This document shows positions 51,927-60,756 of a DNA stretch of 64,000 bases, one piece after another. Every line of letters starts with the position of its first letter. The first letter of the stretch is position 1. Origin of the DNA: Cyanophora paradoxa (taxonomy: Eukaryota > Glaucocystophyceae > Cyanophorales > Cyanophoraceae). The DNA lies in assembly GCA_004431415.1 (NCBI GenBank), contig QPMI01000628.1:37847-101846 (forward strand), written 5' to 3'. Below the pieces are notes generated by a model. It searched no databases. It saw only the letters and a list, made by a program, of their open reading frames with translations, and was not told the DNA's origin. Made by a program: the position numbers and the translations under genes.

Positions 51927-53984
51927 ATGAACGCCAAACAGACTAAATCGCTCAAATCGCTCGCTAACTGGCTCAGATCTGATGAGGAACTGTCCAAAAA
52001 CATGATTATCCCAGTGAAACCTGACAGCAAAGACCCTGTTTTCAAGCATAAGGGAGGTGCTTGGTCCTGGGAAAAGTATGAGGAAGCGCTGGCAACTAAT
52101 CAGTATGTATCTTGGGGCATTCTGCTCTCAGACAACATGATGGTTATTGACTTTGATGATGAGGAGGACTTTGACAAATTCCGGGATATGTTTCCTGATG
52201 ACTTTGATGCCAATCAGCCCATGGCAAAAACTAAAAAAGGCTATCATGTCTACTTTAAACGACCTGAGGAGTTCACTAAACTCAAAATCACCGATAAGGC
52301 TCCAGGCTTTAAAGGCTTTGAAAAGGTTGACCTGAAAACAATCACTGGAACTGGAACTTCTGGATTAATTAATGTTTGTCCCAGTGTCAACAAGGCTTGG
52401 GTGATCTCCCCATGGGATGATACCTGTGATTTCAATGAGCCTACTGATGACTTCAAAAAGTGGATTATAGATAACTACATCTATAAGAGTGAGTATACTG
52501 CTAATGCTACCTCATATGATGAACTTGAAAACAATATTATCAAAGAGCTGGTGGATATGGGATTTATGCATCCCAATATAATCTCTAAAACTGAACTTGG
52601 CTTTAACTTTGATGCTGCTAACAAGGGACTCAATTGCCCATGCTGCAATGGTTCACATGAATCGAATAACTGGTATGTTATGAAAGCTAAAGGAGATGAT
52701 AACAAATACATTGTGTCAAGCTACAGTGGAAATTGCAAAAAACGATTCATCTGCATTGGAATGCAATCTGATATCTTCAATCTTATAGATAAATCCGCTG
52801 GTTCTGGTGGCGCTCATTATGATGTGAGTTTAGTATGCAAAGAGGTTCTTAAACATACATGGAGATACTCCAAAAAGTCATGGTTCAAACTCAATACTGA
52901 TACTGGGATTTGGGAGCATGATGACACAAACCTAAAGATTTACCTAGATATAAGCCGTCTTGTTGTCCCCCAATACCTTGGAAGGGCTGTGCATTATAGT
53001 CAAAGAGCTTTAAAGGATGAGGAAAACAAAGCAGCTTTCGAAGAAAGATCCAAAACATTGATGACCATTGCCAAAAATCTTAAACAATCAGGATTTCGCA
53101 AATCCCTTCTGACTGATTTGGTCCCACTGCTGAATGATGATGAATTCTTTGAGAAGATTGACACTGTACCATATGTGATTGGATTCGAAAATGGTGTATT
53201 TGATCTGACCACTATGACTTTCAGAAAGGGGAAACTGGAAGATATGGTGAGCAAGACTGTGGGTTATGACTATACTGAAAATGTAGACCCCAAGAAAATA
53301 GAGCATCTCAATCAGATTTATAAAGAGATTGTGGATGATCCAGCAGAGCGAAAGTATCTTCTGGCATCCATTGCAATTGCTCTTAGTGGATCAACTAAAT
53401 CCCAGAAGTTCTATATGTGGACTGGTGCTGGTGCTAATGGTAAATCACTTGTTCAGGAATACTGCAAACAGATATCTGGTCGCTATTACAGCCCTCTCGA
53501 AATATCCTATTGGACTAAGCCTAAAAAGAACTCATCAGAGGCTACTCCTGAACTTGCCAAACTCCTTGGAAAGCGACTTGTATTCAGTAATGAGGCTGAA
53601 GATGGTGATAAACTGCAGATCTCCAAGATTAAGGAGGTCACAGGTGGAAATGAAATGACTGTGAGAGCCTTGTTCAAAGACCCAGTTATCCTTACCCCAA
53701 TGTTTCAGGTCTACATTACAACTAATGACAATTTGACTATAAATAAACCAGACTTTGCAATTCAAAGAAGACTTTCCTATCAGAGATTCAATAATATATT
53801 CAGAGAGAAGCCAGAAGCTGGTCAAAAGAAAGCTGACCCAACTCTGTTCACACTTCTACACAATGATGATGAGTATAAGATGGCTCACATGAAGATATTA
53901 CTGGATATGTGGAAGAACAAAGAGGTTGAAGAGATCTTAAGAAGTCCCCTCAATCGATTATTGAACAGGGAATTAACTTTATAG
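51927..53984 (+). CDS. Primase-polymerase / superfamily 3 helicase, main part
   Basis: 685 residues. The N-terminal Prim-Pol-type domain has VSWGILLSDNMMVIDFDDEE (metal-binding DFDD, about residue 73), TKKGYHVYFKRPEE (conserved His) and KVDLKTITGTGTSGLINVCP. A Cys block (LNCPCCNGSH, NCKKRFIC) may bind zinc. A D5-like middle part leads to the helicase: Walker A WTGAGANGKSLVQEY (about residue 500), Walker B RLVFSNEAEDGDKL, and the sensor region MFQVYITTNDNLT followed by the Arg-rich AIQRRLSYQRFN. Such proteins prime and unwind at viral origins. The frame ends early at NRELTL; the missing C terminus is in the -1 frame from 53,945. The break is at the C4 run 53,946-53,949. Confidence 0.88.
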   Translation: MNAKQTKSLKSLANWLRSDEELSKNMIIPVKPDSKDPVFKHKGGAWSWEKYEEALATNQYVSWGILLSDNMMVIDFDDEEDFDKFRDMFPDDFDANQPMAKTKKGYHVYFKRPEEFTKLKITDKAPGFKGFEKVDLKTITGTGTSGLINVCPSVNKAWVISPWDDTCDFNEPTDDFKKWIIDNYIYKSEYTANATSYDELENNIIKELVDMGFMHPNIISKTELGFNFDAANKGLNCPCCNGSHESNNWYVMKAKGDDNKYIVSSYSGNCKKRFICIGMQSDIFNLIDKSAGSGGAHYDVSLVCKEVLKHTWRYSKKSWFKLNTDTGIWEHDDTNLKIYLDISRLVVPQYLGRAVHYSQRALKDEENKAAFEERSKTLMTIAKNLKQSGFRKSLLTDLVPLLNDDEFFEKIDTVPYVIGFENGVFDLTTMTFRKGKLEDMVSKTVGYDYTENVDPKKIEHLNQIYKEIVDDPAERKYLLASIAIALSGSTKSQKFYMWTGAGANGKSLVQEYCKQISGRYYSPLEISYWTKPKKNSSEATPELAKLLGKRLVFSNEAEDGDKLQISKIKEVTGGNEMTVRALFKDPVILTPMFQVYITTNDNLTINKPDFAIQRRLSYQRFNNIFREKPEAGQKKADPTLFTLLHNDDEYKMAHMKILLDMWKNKEVEEILRSPLNRLLNRELTL

Positions 53985-54253
53985 CTGAAAATGATAAGAT
54001 TGGTGAATGGCTTCGAGATAATTTCGAGGTTACACATAATGCTAACGACTTTGTTTCCAGTGATATCATTTACAAATCATACAAAAGTGTTGATGATAAA
54101 GTTGAATGTGTATCTGTTATGAAAAGAGTAAGGGAGATCTTCAATGTTAAATCAGAAAGAAAACGAGTTAATGGTATTCTTGCCAGAGGATATATTGGGA
54201 TTCGAAAGATAACAAGGGTTCAGGAAGACAATGAAGATGATGCCGAATATTAA
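53945..54253 (+). CDS. Primase-helicase C-terminal part (frameshifted)
   Basis: 103 codons open from the frameshift point: SPQSIIEQGINFIAENDKIG, then DIIYKSYKSV and an Arg/Lys-rich end with GILARGYIGIRK. It has the usual winged-helix-like tail found after superfamily 3 helicases. No separate start codon or promoter is present, so it belongs to the preceding gene. Confidence 0.75.
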   Translation, partial: SPQSIIEQGINFIAENDKIGEWLRDNFEVTHNANDFVSSDIIYKSYKSVDDKVECVSVMKRVREIFNVKSERKRVNGILARGYIGIRKITRVQEDNEDDAEY

Positions 54254-54311
54254 AGAAAACGATTAATGATTGAGATTTACATATATTTTTATAGCCTTAC
54301 TGAAAATGGTT

Positions 54312-54406
54312 TGTGTGACAGGTGTGACAGGTCCATCCCAAGGAAAGCCCTGGTGAAAAGTTGATTTTCAAAATCGATGGGATAGACCTGTCACACCTGT
54401 CACACC
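54312..54406. repeat. Palindromic TGTGACAGG repeat, copy 2
   Basis: Same orientation and internal sequence as copy 1 at 45,250 (for example CATCCCAAGGAAAGCCCTGG), again bounded by inverted TGTGACAGG units. Its left outer flank ATGGTTTG is the reverse complement of the right outer flank of copy 1 (CAAACCAT). Confidence 0.9.
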
Positions 54407-54473
54407 TATCGGAAAAGACCAAAATTTGACAAGAATACTTAAGGCTTACTTGATTGTGTATAGTGAAGACAAA

Positions 54474-54695
54474 ATGGCAAAGACTCTTGATGAGATGACC
54501 ATGACTGAGTTAGATAAATGCATTAAGCATGGAGATATTGGAGCATATATCGAAATGTCACAGAGATTGATAGGTTACAATATGTATGCAGCTAAACCAA
54601 AGAGAAATAGATCAGTAAACATTCACATTACTGTTTCAGTGTCTGAGAATGCAAACAAAAAACAACAAAAGCATATTTACAAAACTTATCTGTGA
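54474..54695 (+). CDS. Small protein of 73 residues, unknown
   Basis: ATG at 54,474: MAKTLDEMTMTELDKCIKHG, then a basic middle (AAKPKRNRSVNIHITVSV) and a Lys-rich end. An upstream TTG would extend the frame, but the ATG follows an AT-rich leader and is preferred. No family recognised. It faces the minus-strand genes beyond 54,783 across an 87-base gap with ATATATTTTTATAG. Confidence 0.5.
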   Translation: MAKTLDEMTMTELDKCIKHGDIGAYIEMSQRLIGYNMYAAKPKRNRSVNIHITVSVSENANKKQQKHIYKTYL

Positions 54696-54782
54696 CTTGA
54701 TTGCAAGTATAAAGCCAATTCCTTTGTATATATTTTTATAGCTGCCTCAGTGGCATACTGAGACCGCTTTTTCTCAATTATC

Positions 54783-55028
54783 TTATAGACCTGGGGGTCC
54801 ATTGCTACTTTCAGTTGGCAAATAATATTTAATTGGTCTACCTCTGGGTCTCTGCTCCTCTTTTTGGGCTTTTCTTCGATAATAGGATGCCAAGGCTTGC
54901 TGCTTTTTATACTCTCTATATTCTGGGTCCTCTCTATATCGTTTCTGCATTGCTAGAATGTGTCTAATAGCACCCTCAGTTAAAGGCTCATCACTGGTAA
55001 ACTCGATCAAACTAATTGTATCCTCCAT
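54783..55028 (-). CDS. Small basic protein with AT-hook-like motif
   Basis: 81 residues from ATG at 55,028 (MEDTISLIEFTSDEPLTEGA), ending with KAQKEEQRPRGRPIKYYLPT; the RPRGRP core is that of AT-hook DNA-binding motifs. It overlaps the end of the upstream frame by 17 bases. The frame is open further upstream, but that part is the shadow of the neighbouring gene, so the internal Met is chosen. It may be one gene with its neighbour if a base is missing. Confidence 0.55.
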   Translation of the reverse strand: MEDTISLIEFTSDEPLTEGAIRHILAMQKRYREDPEYREYKKQQALASYYRRKAQKEEQRPRGRPIKYYLPTESSNGPPGL

Positions 55029-55284
55029 TAATATTTGCTGAGAAAACGTTTTCTGCTGACAGAGAACTTCTCCTTGGATACTCCTGTTGCTCATATGTAT
55101 ACTCTGTGGGGTCTGCTGGCATTGACTCCACAGAAACTGTAGACCTCCTTCTCTCTCTTGCTTCTGAGGCATTATCCTCATTATCTGACATCTCAAACTC
55201 CACTGTTGTCTCACAACATCCACTGTGGCAATTGCTCACCACATGCAGACTGAACATCTCGAAGAACTTTCGTATTATGTCCAT
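55012..55284 (-). CDS. Small Ser/Glu-rich protein, unknown
   Basis: 90 residues from ATG at 55,284 (MDIIRKFFEMFSLHVVSNCH), with an acidic and Ser-rich C terminus (EARERRRSTVSVESMPADPT). A TATATAAAAGACG promoter core lies about 45 bases upstream (55,325-55,334), inside the end of the next gene, which favours this start over the longer frame. Confidence 0.5.
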   Translation of the reverse strand: MDIIRKFFEMFSLHVVSNCHSGCCETTVEFEMSDNEDNASEARERRRSTVSVESMPADPTEYTYEQQEYPRRSSLSAENVFSANINGGYN

Positions 55285-55306
55285 ATCTCTAATAAAACAG
55301 AGAAAA

Positions 55307-56041
55307 TTAAAGCCAAACTCGTCTTTTATATACTGTTGGGGCAACTCCCTTTTCTACTTCAGCTTTGGTGGCACCAGGTTCAATGGTTCCCTTTTGGGTT
55401 TTTGTTTTCATTTCATCTACTGCCTGCTCATCGATTTGGTTCTCTTTCTTAGCAATAAACTGTTTATCTGGGACACCAGTGATTCCCATTTTATAAACTT
55501 CCTTTCGAAGCATCTCCTTTAGCTTGGCTCTCTCTTTCTTCTCAGTAACATACTGCTCCAAGGCACTTGATTTGGCTTCCAGATCTTTGAGTTTAGCAGT
55601 CATCTCATCCCATTGAGCCTTGGGAATTCGATGAATATTTTGAGTGGGAGCAGTCTTGTATGTGACTTCACCAGCCATAGACTGAATTACCTTGTCTGAT
55701 TCCTTACTAAGACCCTCACCTTTGCGAGCCAGTGAAAGATCTTGCAAGCCTAAACCTTTGTCATCAGCAGCACCAATAATTCGCCTGGCACCCTCAGCAA
55801 CAGACTTCATCTTTGCTGTCTCAGGGGAAATGTTCAGTTGGTCAGCAGTTGAACTTTGTGGGGCTTTGTCATCGACTGATTCCTCATAGGCAGCATTAAG
55901 GGGGTCTTCTTGGGGTTGTGAGGGTTTGATTTCGTTCATACCATTGAATTTCATTGGTTCAGTGTTAATAGATCCACTGTTTCCACCACCTGAATAGCCA
56001 ACAGCCCCAGCTGGGATCCCTATCTTTCGTTTGGGAGGCAT
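55307..56041 (-). CDS. 244-residue structural-type protein, unknown
   Basis: Starts MPPKRKIGIPAGAVGYSGGG; Gly/Ser-rich beginning, a Gln/Pro/Asp linker, then a coiled-coil-like segment (AKLKDLEAKSSALEQYVTEK) and a basic helical end with YKMGITGVPDKQ. No enzyme motif. It stands between the packaging ATPase and small genes on the same strand, a place where minor virion proteins are common, so a virion role is inferred. Uninterrupted frame. The upstream side (56,042-56,069) contains TTTATAAAATTATCT. Confidence 0.6.
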   Translation of the reverse strand: MPPKRKIGIPAGAVGYSGGGNSGSINTEPMKFNGMNEIKPSQPQEDPLNAAYEESVDDKAPQSSTADQLNISPETAKMKSVAEGARRIIGAADDKGLGLQDLSLARKGEGLSKESDKVIQSMAGEVTYKTAPTQNIHRIPKAQWDEMTAKLKDLEAKSSALEQYVTEKKERAKLKEMLRKEVYKMGITGVPDKQFIAKKENQIDEQAVDEMKTKTQKGTIEPGATKAEVEKGVAPTVYKRRVWL

Positions 56042-56069
56042 TGTATCTTTATTAGAATGAGAGATAATT

Positions 56070-56853
56070 TTATAAACCGCGTTTATATCGCATCAATTTA
56101 TTGCTATGGACTTGGCTCTTCACTTCTTTGGGGGCTTCCTCTTTCTCTGGGGGTTTCAGCTCATCTTCTTTCTTTTTGGGCTTCCTGTGGAAGCGAGGGA
56201 ATGGGAAATCTTTCACAAGGTCCGCTTTATCAACAAAGTATTTAACTGAGTAGCCAGCAGAGGACCAAACGATATACTGATAGGAGTGAACATACTCTTC
56301 AAACATCTTGTAGAAATCCTCTTTATTTCGCATTATATTGTATTCTTCCTCTATGGCTTCAAGTTCTTTGCGATTAGCAGCACTTAGGAAAACAGCATAA
56401 TCAGAATTAACTCGAATAGTGGAAGAGACTTTTCTGAGTTTCTGTGTAATGCAGATAATGGATATTTTCGAATGGCGACCTCTGGAATACAAGGATCCGA
56501 TTATTTTATCCCTTGTGAGATCGACTATCTCATTATCAATTAAATCATCTAAAACAACACACATGTGGTTCACAGGTTCACCTTTTTCGATTTTCTCCTG
56601 CCTTTCATCCAAAAGCTTTGAAATGTAACCAGCATCCCATTTACCAAGTTCTACTGTTGCAACCTCTCTCCAGAAATGATTAAAGCTGGTCCCACTCACA
56701 ACTAGGACAACATCAATAACTTTGGCATCATGTAATTGCTTAAACCAATACTTTACACATTCGCTTTTTTCCCGTACAACTTTTGCCTATAAAAATGGCT
56801 CTGAAAACACCTTTTATCATTTCAGAAACATTAAACTCTTCTAAATCTTGCAT
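56070..56853 (-). CDS. FtsK/HerA-type DNA-packaging ATPase (one frameshift)
   Basis: Drives genome packaging into the capsid. ATG at 56,853 gives MQDLEEFNVSEMIKGVFRAI then FIGKSCTGK, the P-loop, which is cut by a frameshift at an A6 run (T6 on the plus strand, 56,765-56,770); one base less would restore a GxxxxGKS Walker A. The frame resumes as CVKYWFKQLHDAKVIDVVLV, then has VNHMCVVLDDLIDNE (Walker B) and SRGRHSKISIICITQKLRKV with the sensor/arginine region typical of viral A32/FtsK-like ATPases. The C terminus is Lys/Pro/Glu-rich. It lies 59 bases after the major capsid gene, the usual virophage/PLV neighbourhood. Confidence 0.8.
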
Positions 56854-56912
56854 TGTTGTAGATCTTCCTAAATAAAGACAGATAAAAATAATGCAGGGAG
56901 ACTGAATATGGT

Positions 56913-58268
56913 CTATAAATTGATTCTACGAACACCTGAACCGTCTATAATGAGGAAACTATGCATTAAAGCGCGAACTTGAACATTGATTGTCTTATCT
57001 GTGGGCATGTAGAGTGTGAGGAATGAAGATGAGGAATTAGTCAGGTCTACAAATCCACTTTGAGCAATATTCGAATTGCCTTTTCTCCATCAAGGCAGAA
57101 TGGGAGTCCTGAAAGGACATATTTATCTGCAACCTTATCCATGTTAGAGCATTTGAAGGCATCAGCAATTAGCTCAGCTCCTTTGAGTAGAGAAATTGGC
57201 TCAGTGGCAAAAGTCGCTGTCCATTTATTTCAGTTGTGAATGTTATCTCTTTGGAGTTGGCATAGGTCTTAAGAACACTGTGGGAGCCATTGGATTTGTC
57301 AACAGTCTCATAATCACGAACTGAAACAAGCAGAGCATAGACAAGACCTGAGATTTGAGAGAGGTTAATTCGATTGGGCTGGGCATTGCCCTTGGCAGGG
57401 AAAGCAATGGCATCTACAAATCCAATATCAAGGAGGGAATAGCCATGCCAGTAGTCTTTACTTTTTCAATTACAGTAGCGAAAAGCTCATCAGAAACATT
57501 AATAGCATGCATGTAAAGGCGAGGAGAAGTAATTGAAATAGCAGGGGTTGTTGCACCAAGACTGAAAGTGGTGATGTTTTGACCAACATGGGCAAGTGTA
57601 GCATTAGCAGTATCACCAAGACCATCATCTTCTGTCTTATCAGCAGCTGTCCCACCAACAACAGGGAGAGAGCGACCACCATAGGAAGTTTCAACATAAC
57701 CCTTTCCAGCATCCTTAAACCAAACAGTAACAACATTTCACCAGATAAAGCACCAAGGGGAAGATAGTGATTTAGCCAAGGCACTGGGATTTCAACGAAA
57801 AATGAGCCACCAAGTCGGTGGTTCCATGAGCAGGGATTCCATGAACCATGCCCATTGAGCGTTCTTTTTAGCTAGTTGATCCTCCGAATAATAGACCAGG
57901 GGGAAATGAGCAAGGAAATCAGAAGGAATGTGGTAGGTGTAAGATCCATAGGTAATTTCAAGTCGCTGAACTAAAGCACCAACTGGGCGAGTGTATCCAT
58001 TGCGAACTAGATCTTCACCAGCAAAAGTGATTTCTGTAGGTCGAAAGCAAGTTCGAGTTTCCACAGAAATTGTAGCGAGGTAGCTTGAAGAAATGCGATT
58101 TCCAACATTATTCTCAAAAGTATTGCTGGATTCACAACAACTAGAACTGGCTTAGACTTGGATTCGAGTCCAAGCATAAGGGATTATCCAGGAAAAAGGC
58201 TTTCGCCTCCTCTGGGGTTGTTAGGGCTTCTTCAGCGAAAGTCTTTGAAGAGTGGAAGTGATATCCAT
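56913..58268 (-). pseudogene. Major capsid protein, multiply frameshifted
   Basis: Assigned by size (about 450 codons), position beside ATPase and minor capsid genes, a strong promoter and beta-rich content; no single diagnostic motif was used. ATG at 58,268 follows TATATAAAAGAGATAATC. Reading across frames gives TFAEEALTTPEEAKAFFLDN, SYLATISVETRTCFRPTEIT, RPVGALVQRLEITYGSYTYH, GGSFFVEIPVPWLNHYLPLG, TVWFKDAGKGYVETSYGGRS, QPNRINLSQISGLVYALLVS and FLTLYMPTDKTINVQVRALM, ending RRINL, stop at 56,913-56,915. NRINLSQI..LYALLVS..D resembles the conserved C-terminal sheet of double-jelly-roll capsid proteins. At least six frame changes are needed (near 58,225, 58,155, 57,835, 57,735, 57,450, 57,190, 57,085), yet I saw no independent in-frame nonsense codon. 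It is broken as given. Confidence 0.65.
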
Positions 58269-58269
58269 G

Positions 58270-58292
58270 ATTATCTCTTTTATATACTGCAA
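58270..58292 (-). promoter_or_regulatory. Promoter of the major capsid gene
   Basis: On the minus strand GCAGTATATAAAAGAGATAA ends two bases before the ATG. It shares the TATATAAAAG core with other viral promoters but lacks the ACTACTTAAAGAA upstream box, perhaps a different expression class. Confidence 0.7.
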
Positions 58293-58384
58293 CATAAAAA
58301 ATCTACCAATGATCCTTAATTTATGCGAAGCTTGTAATTACTGGATAGGAAGGGTGAAGCTGTGACATTCGCATCTTAAAGTAT

Positions 58385-59323
58385 TCATAAACTGGTCTCC
58401 TGCTGGCTCATCACCATAGCGAATTTCAAAGTCAGATGAACAGGTTGACCCTCAAAATCAATTGTTCATTAATAGCATTTACAATATCAACCGAGAAAGT
58501 GGATAATCCAACCTTCTTATTATAGTATTTGTAAAGTGGATGAGCCTCTGTCGAATTGTAAACTACATGCTCACCATAATCTTTGTCAGGGACCACTATT
58601 TTATGGAAGTAACCAGTCAGAAGACCATCCCCACATTGCACCAGATCACCCAGCTCCTTTACTCTCACAAACAAAACACTGTCCCTGGTCTTCTCAGGCT
58701 CAAAAGAAGATATAATGCCATTCACTCGACCACCAGTAAAGATTCCATCAGTGAGAGCATCATAGACCTGTGATTGGATTGGGGAGTTACCATATCTTCC
58801 AGGATCAAGACCCAGCAGTCTAGCTGAACTCAACAGCTTTTGGATTGTTGTTGGCTTGGGTTCACAGCTACTGAGAAAGCCAAGTAAAATGGTACTGCTG
58901 AGTGGAATATAATTCGTTTCAGTGATTCATCCCATTTGCAGCGAATGGATGGTTGGGGATTTCTGCCTTCGAATTTAGAGTTAATTACATTCACCAGTTG
59001 TTGGTGGCTTTGGATGGGGTGTTTCGACTTATAATGAATTGTTTCCATTGTTCATAGTCAGCAGCTGGGCGAACTGTTGGAATTCCTGAGCTTCCAGCTC
59101 CAGGAGTTGTTCAGAATAATAAATGCTAAATGCATTGTCAACTGTCACATCTCCAACTTTGGTTTCACCACTCACCATAGGATGCTGTTATAAAATTCGG
59201 CTGATACCAGTCTCACAGCCCTCACATTCTCATAAGAACTTGGAGTCTAGCCACAAAGCTTGATGTGGGACCATCACCAGAGATTGTATTAAATGAGCTA
59301 ACCTCGATGTAATCCACAGGCAT
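58385..59323 (-). pseudogene. Minor capsid / penton-like protein B, frameshifted
   Basis: ATG at 59,323: MPVDYIEVSSFNTISGDGPT, then SSYENVRAVRLVSAEFYNSI, the 'V.L..AE.yNSi' pattern that opens many PLV and large-virus minor capsid proteins. It continues KSKHPIQSHQQLVNVINSKF and ARLLGLDPGRYGNSPIQSQV, and the end HPLYKYYNKKVGLSTFSVDI plus TIDFEGQPVHLTLKF matches the G.xIdF.g.pv.LtLkF strand pair of penton-like proteins. Stop at 58,385-58,387. Frame changes near 59,240, 59,190, 59,060, 58,880 and 58,460 break it. Protein A (59,353-60,272) is a divergent paralogue on the other strand. Confidence 0.65.
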
Positions 59324-59352
59324 TCTTCTTTTATCTATATTTATATATTAAA
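59324..59352. promoter_or_regulatory. 29-base bidirectional promoter between minor capsid genes
   Basis: Only TCTTCTTTTATCTATATTTA and TATATTAAA separate two start codons on opposite strands; TATA-like elements are present in both directions. Confidence 0.65.
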
Positions 59353-60272
59353 ATGAATCGACTTGTTAATATTGATAGCAGGGATAGAAGCCAAGGACAA
59401 AATGAAAACTCTTACAGGGTCACTCTCACAACTCCAGTAGAGAGACCAAGGAATGTAGGTTCTCTATGCAGAGATTCCAAACAGTATCTATAACAGTGTG
59501 GGAACTGATCATCTAACAGTTCAGTTTAATTACCAAGATGGTTCATACAATGAATCATCACACAGAAAGTGTATCCCCTTCCCAGTGGCTACATTAACCA
59601 GGGTCATTTTGGGGTAACACACCCTTATAATTATGGCTGAACTATTCAAGCTTCCAAACCATTGCAGGCAAAACAGTAGCTTTGAGTTCAAGATATTCTA
59701 TAACCCAACTACTATAAAGTGGAGTTTTACAGTAACCATGAGTTTCGTTTTATTGCAAGCAACCAGAGAATAGGGAAGCTTTTGGGTGTGAGTTCTACTG
59801 AATACACCAATGGTATTATAGCACTCCTCCTGTTGGTGGATCACCCTATCGACCTGAGAACCTGTTAAAGTATGATGGCAAACCTATTACACCTGATCAC
59901 CCAGCATGGGGAACCACCTTTTCGGGACCCAGACTCTCATCTAAGCCCTTGCATATTATTTTGACAGCAGGAAGATGTCTGATATGAATGCTGAGCAGTA
60001 TCTGTACATGCATATTAAAGAGCTGTCCCCCTTTGCCAGCAGACACAATATAATCCCGAAATCGCAACCACATAACCAGGGGCTATCCTTAGATTACAAT
60101 TGAGTAAGGATATAGGTGGCTATGTTACCATAGTGGTGAGCATGCAGAATTCATTCAGATAAATGACCGAAACCTGTGATAAGGGAACTCACAGTTGAGT
60201 TTAAAGATTACTTTGGTGAACTGATTGATATGAATGGAATCGATAATCGTTTCAGTTGAGTTTATCGAATAA
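59353..60272 (+). pseudogene. Minor capsid / penton-like protein A, frameshifted
   Basis: ATG at 59,353: MNRLVNIDSRDRSQGQNENS, YRVTLTTPVERPRNV, then in another frame VLYAEIPNSIYNS (the same 'AEIPNSiYN' signature as protein B), VQFNYQDGSYNES, GGSPYRPENLLKYDGKPITP and MNAEQYLYMHIKEL. The end FKDYFGELIDMNGIDNRFS with VEFIE is the conserved penton-like terminal strand pair; stop at 60,270-60,272. Many frame changes are needed, plus a possible nonsense codon, so it is the most damaged capsid gene. It converges on the discoidin-like gene with an 11-base overlap. Confidence 0.6.
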
Positions 60273-60756
60273 AGGCACCTGTAAAGTCAACTCTCATTGT
60301 GGAGCATTCACATACACAAGGGGATAAATGCGAATATATTGATTCTGAGAGAATACCTATGTAAAAAGCATCTTTGATGCTGAGAGGAAATCCACTCAAC
60401 AGAGCCATATCACCTGAGTTGTGAGCATTGTTAATGTTCTCACAGACATATATTTTGTTCTGCCCATCTAATCGAATAAAAGACCAGTTGATCCCATCAG
60501 TGGATGTTGCCACATTGAAAGTCTTAATAAAAGCATTGGTGTCCCCTGATCCATATGCAATCACAGAAGAGAGTTCAAAAGTATATGGGAAAGCAACTGA
60601 AGGTAATTCAGTGGGGGTTTCCCATATCTGTTCAGGAGCATAGGCTCCAGCTTCCCAGCCAAATGCTGAAGGTCTAGCCATGAAAGGCTCTTTACCTGTC
60701 ACAGAGGATGAGGCAGTAAAGGCATCATCTGAAAGCTGATACCAATTGGCATCCAA
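60262..60756 (-). CDS. Discoidin (F5/8 type C)-like domain protein
   Basis: 164 residues from MDANWYQLSDDAFTASSSVT, with GWEAGAYAPEQIWETPTELP, FPYTFELSSVIAYGSGDTNA, FIKTFNVATSTDGINWSFIR and FYIGILSESIYSHLSP before CSTMRVDFTGAFIR. This order (W, 'ydF...i..y', 'f.v..S.DG.nW..i', '..fRYi', '..E.') is that of galactose-binding discoidin-like folds, often used for attachment. The start overlaps the end of the patatin frame by about 32 bases, and the text before it (TLTTSPPFG) could run into it, so a lipase-discoidin fusion split by a frameshift is possible. Presumed virion surface protein. Confidence 0.6.
   Translation of the reverse strand: MDANWYQLSDDAFTASSSVTGKEPFMARPSAFGWEAGAYAPEQIWETPTELPSVAFPYTFELSSVIAYGSGDTNAFIKTFNVATSTDGINWSFIRLDGQNKIYVCENINNAHNSGDMALLSGFPLSIKDAFYIGILSESIYSHLSPCVCECSTMRVDFTGAFIR

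Noticed and set aside
54783-55223. 146-codon version of the AT-hook gene
   Set aside because: The first 65 codons are the shadow of the neighbouring Ser/Glu-rich gene; the internal Met at 55,028 is preferred.
57470-57784. 104-codon Leu/Met-rich frame resembling a membrane protein
   Set aside because: It is the wrong frame of the frameshifted major capsid gene; the correct frame gives beta-rich capsid sequence.
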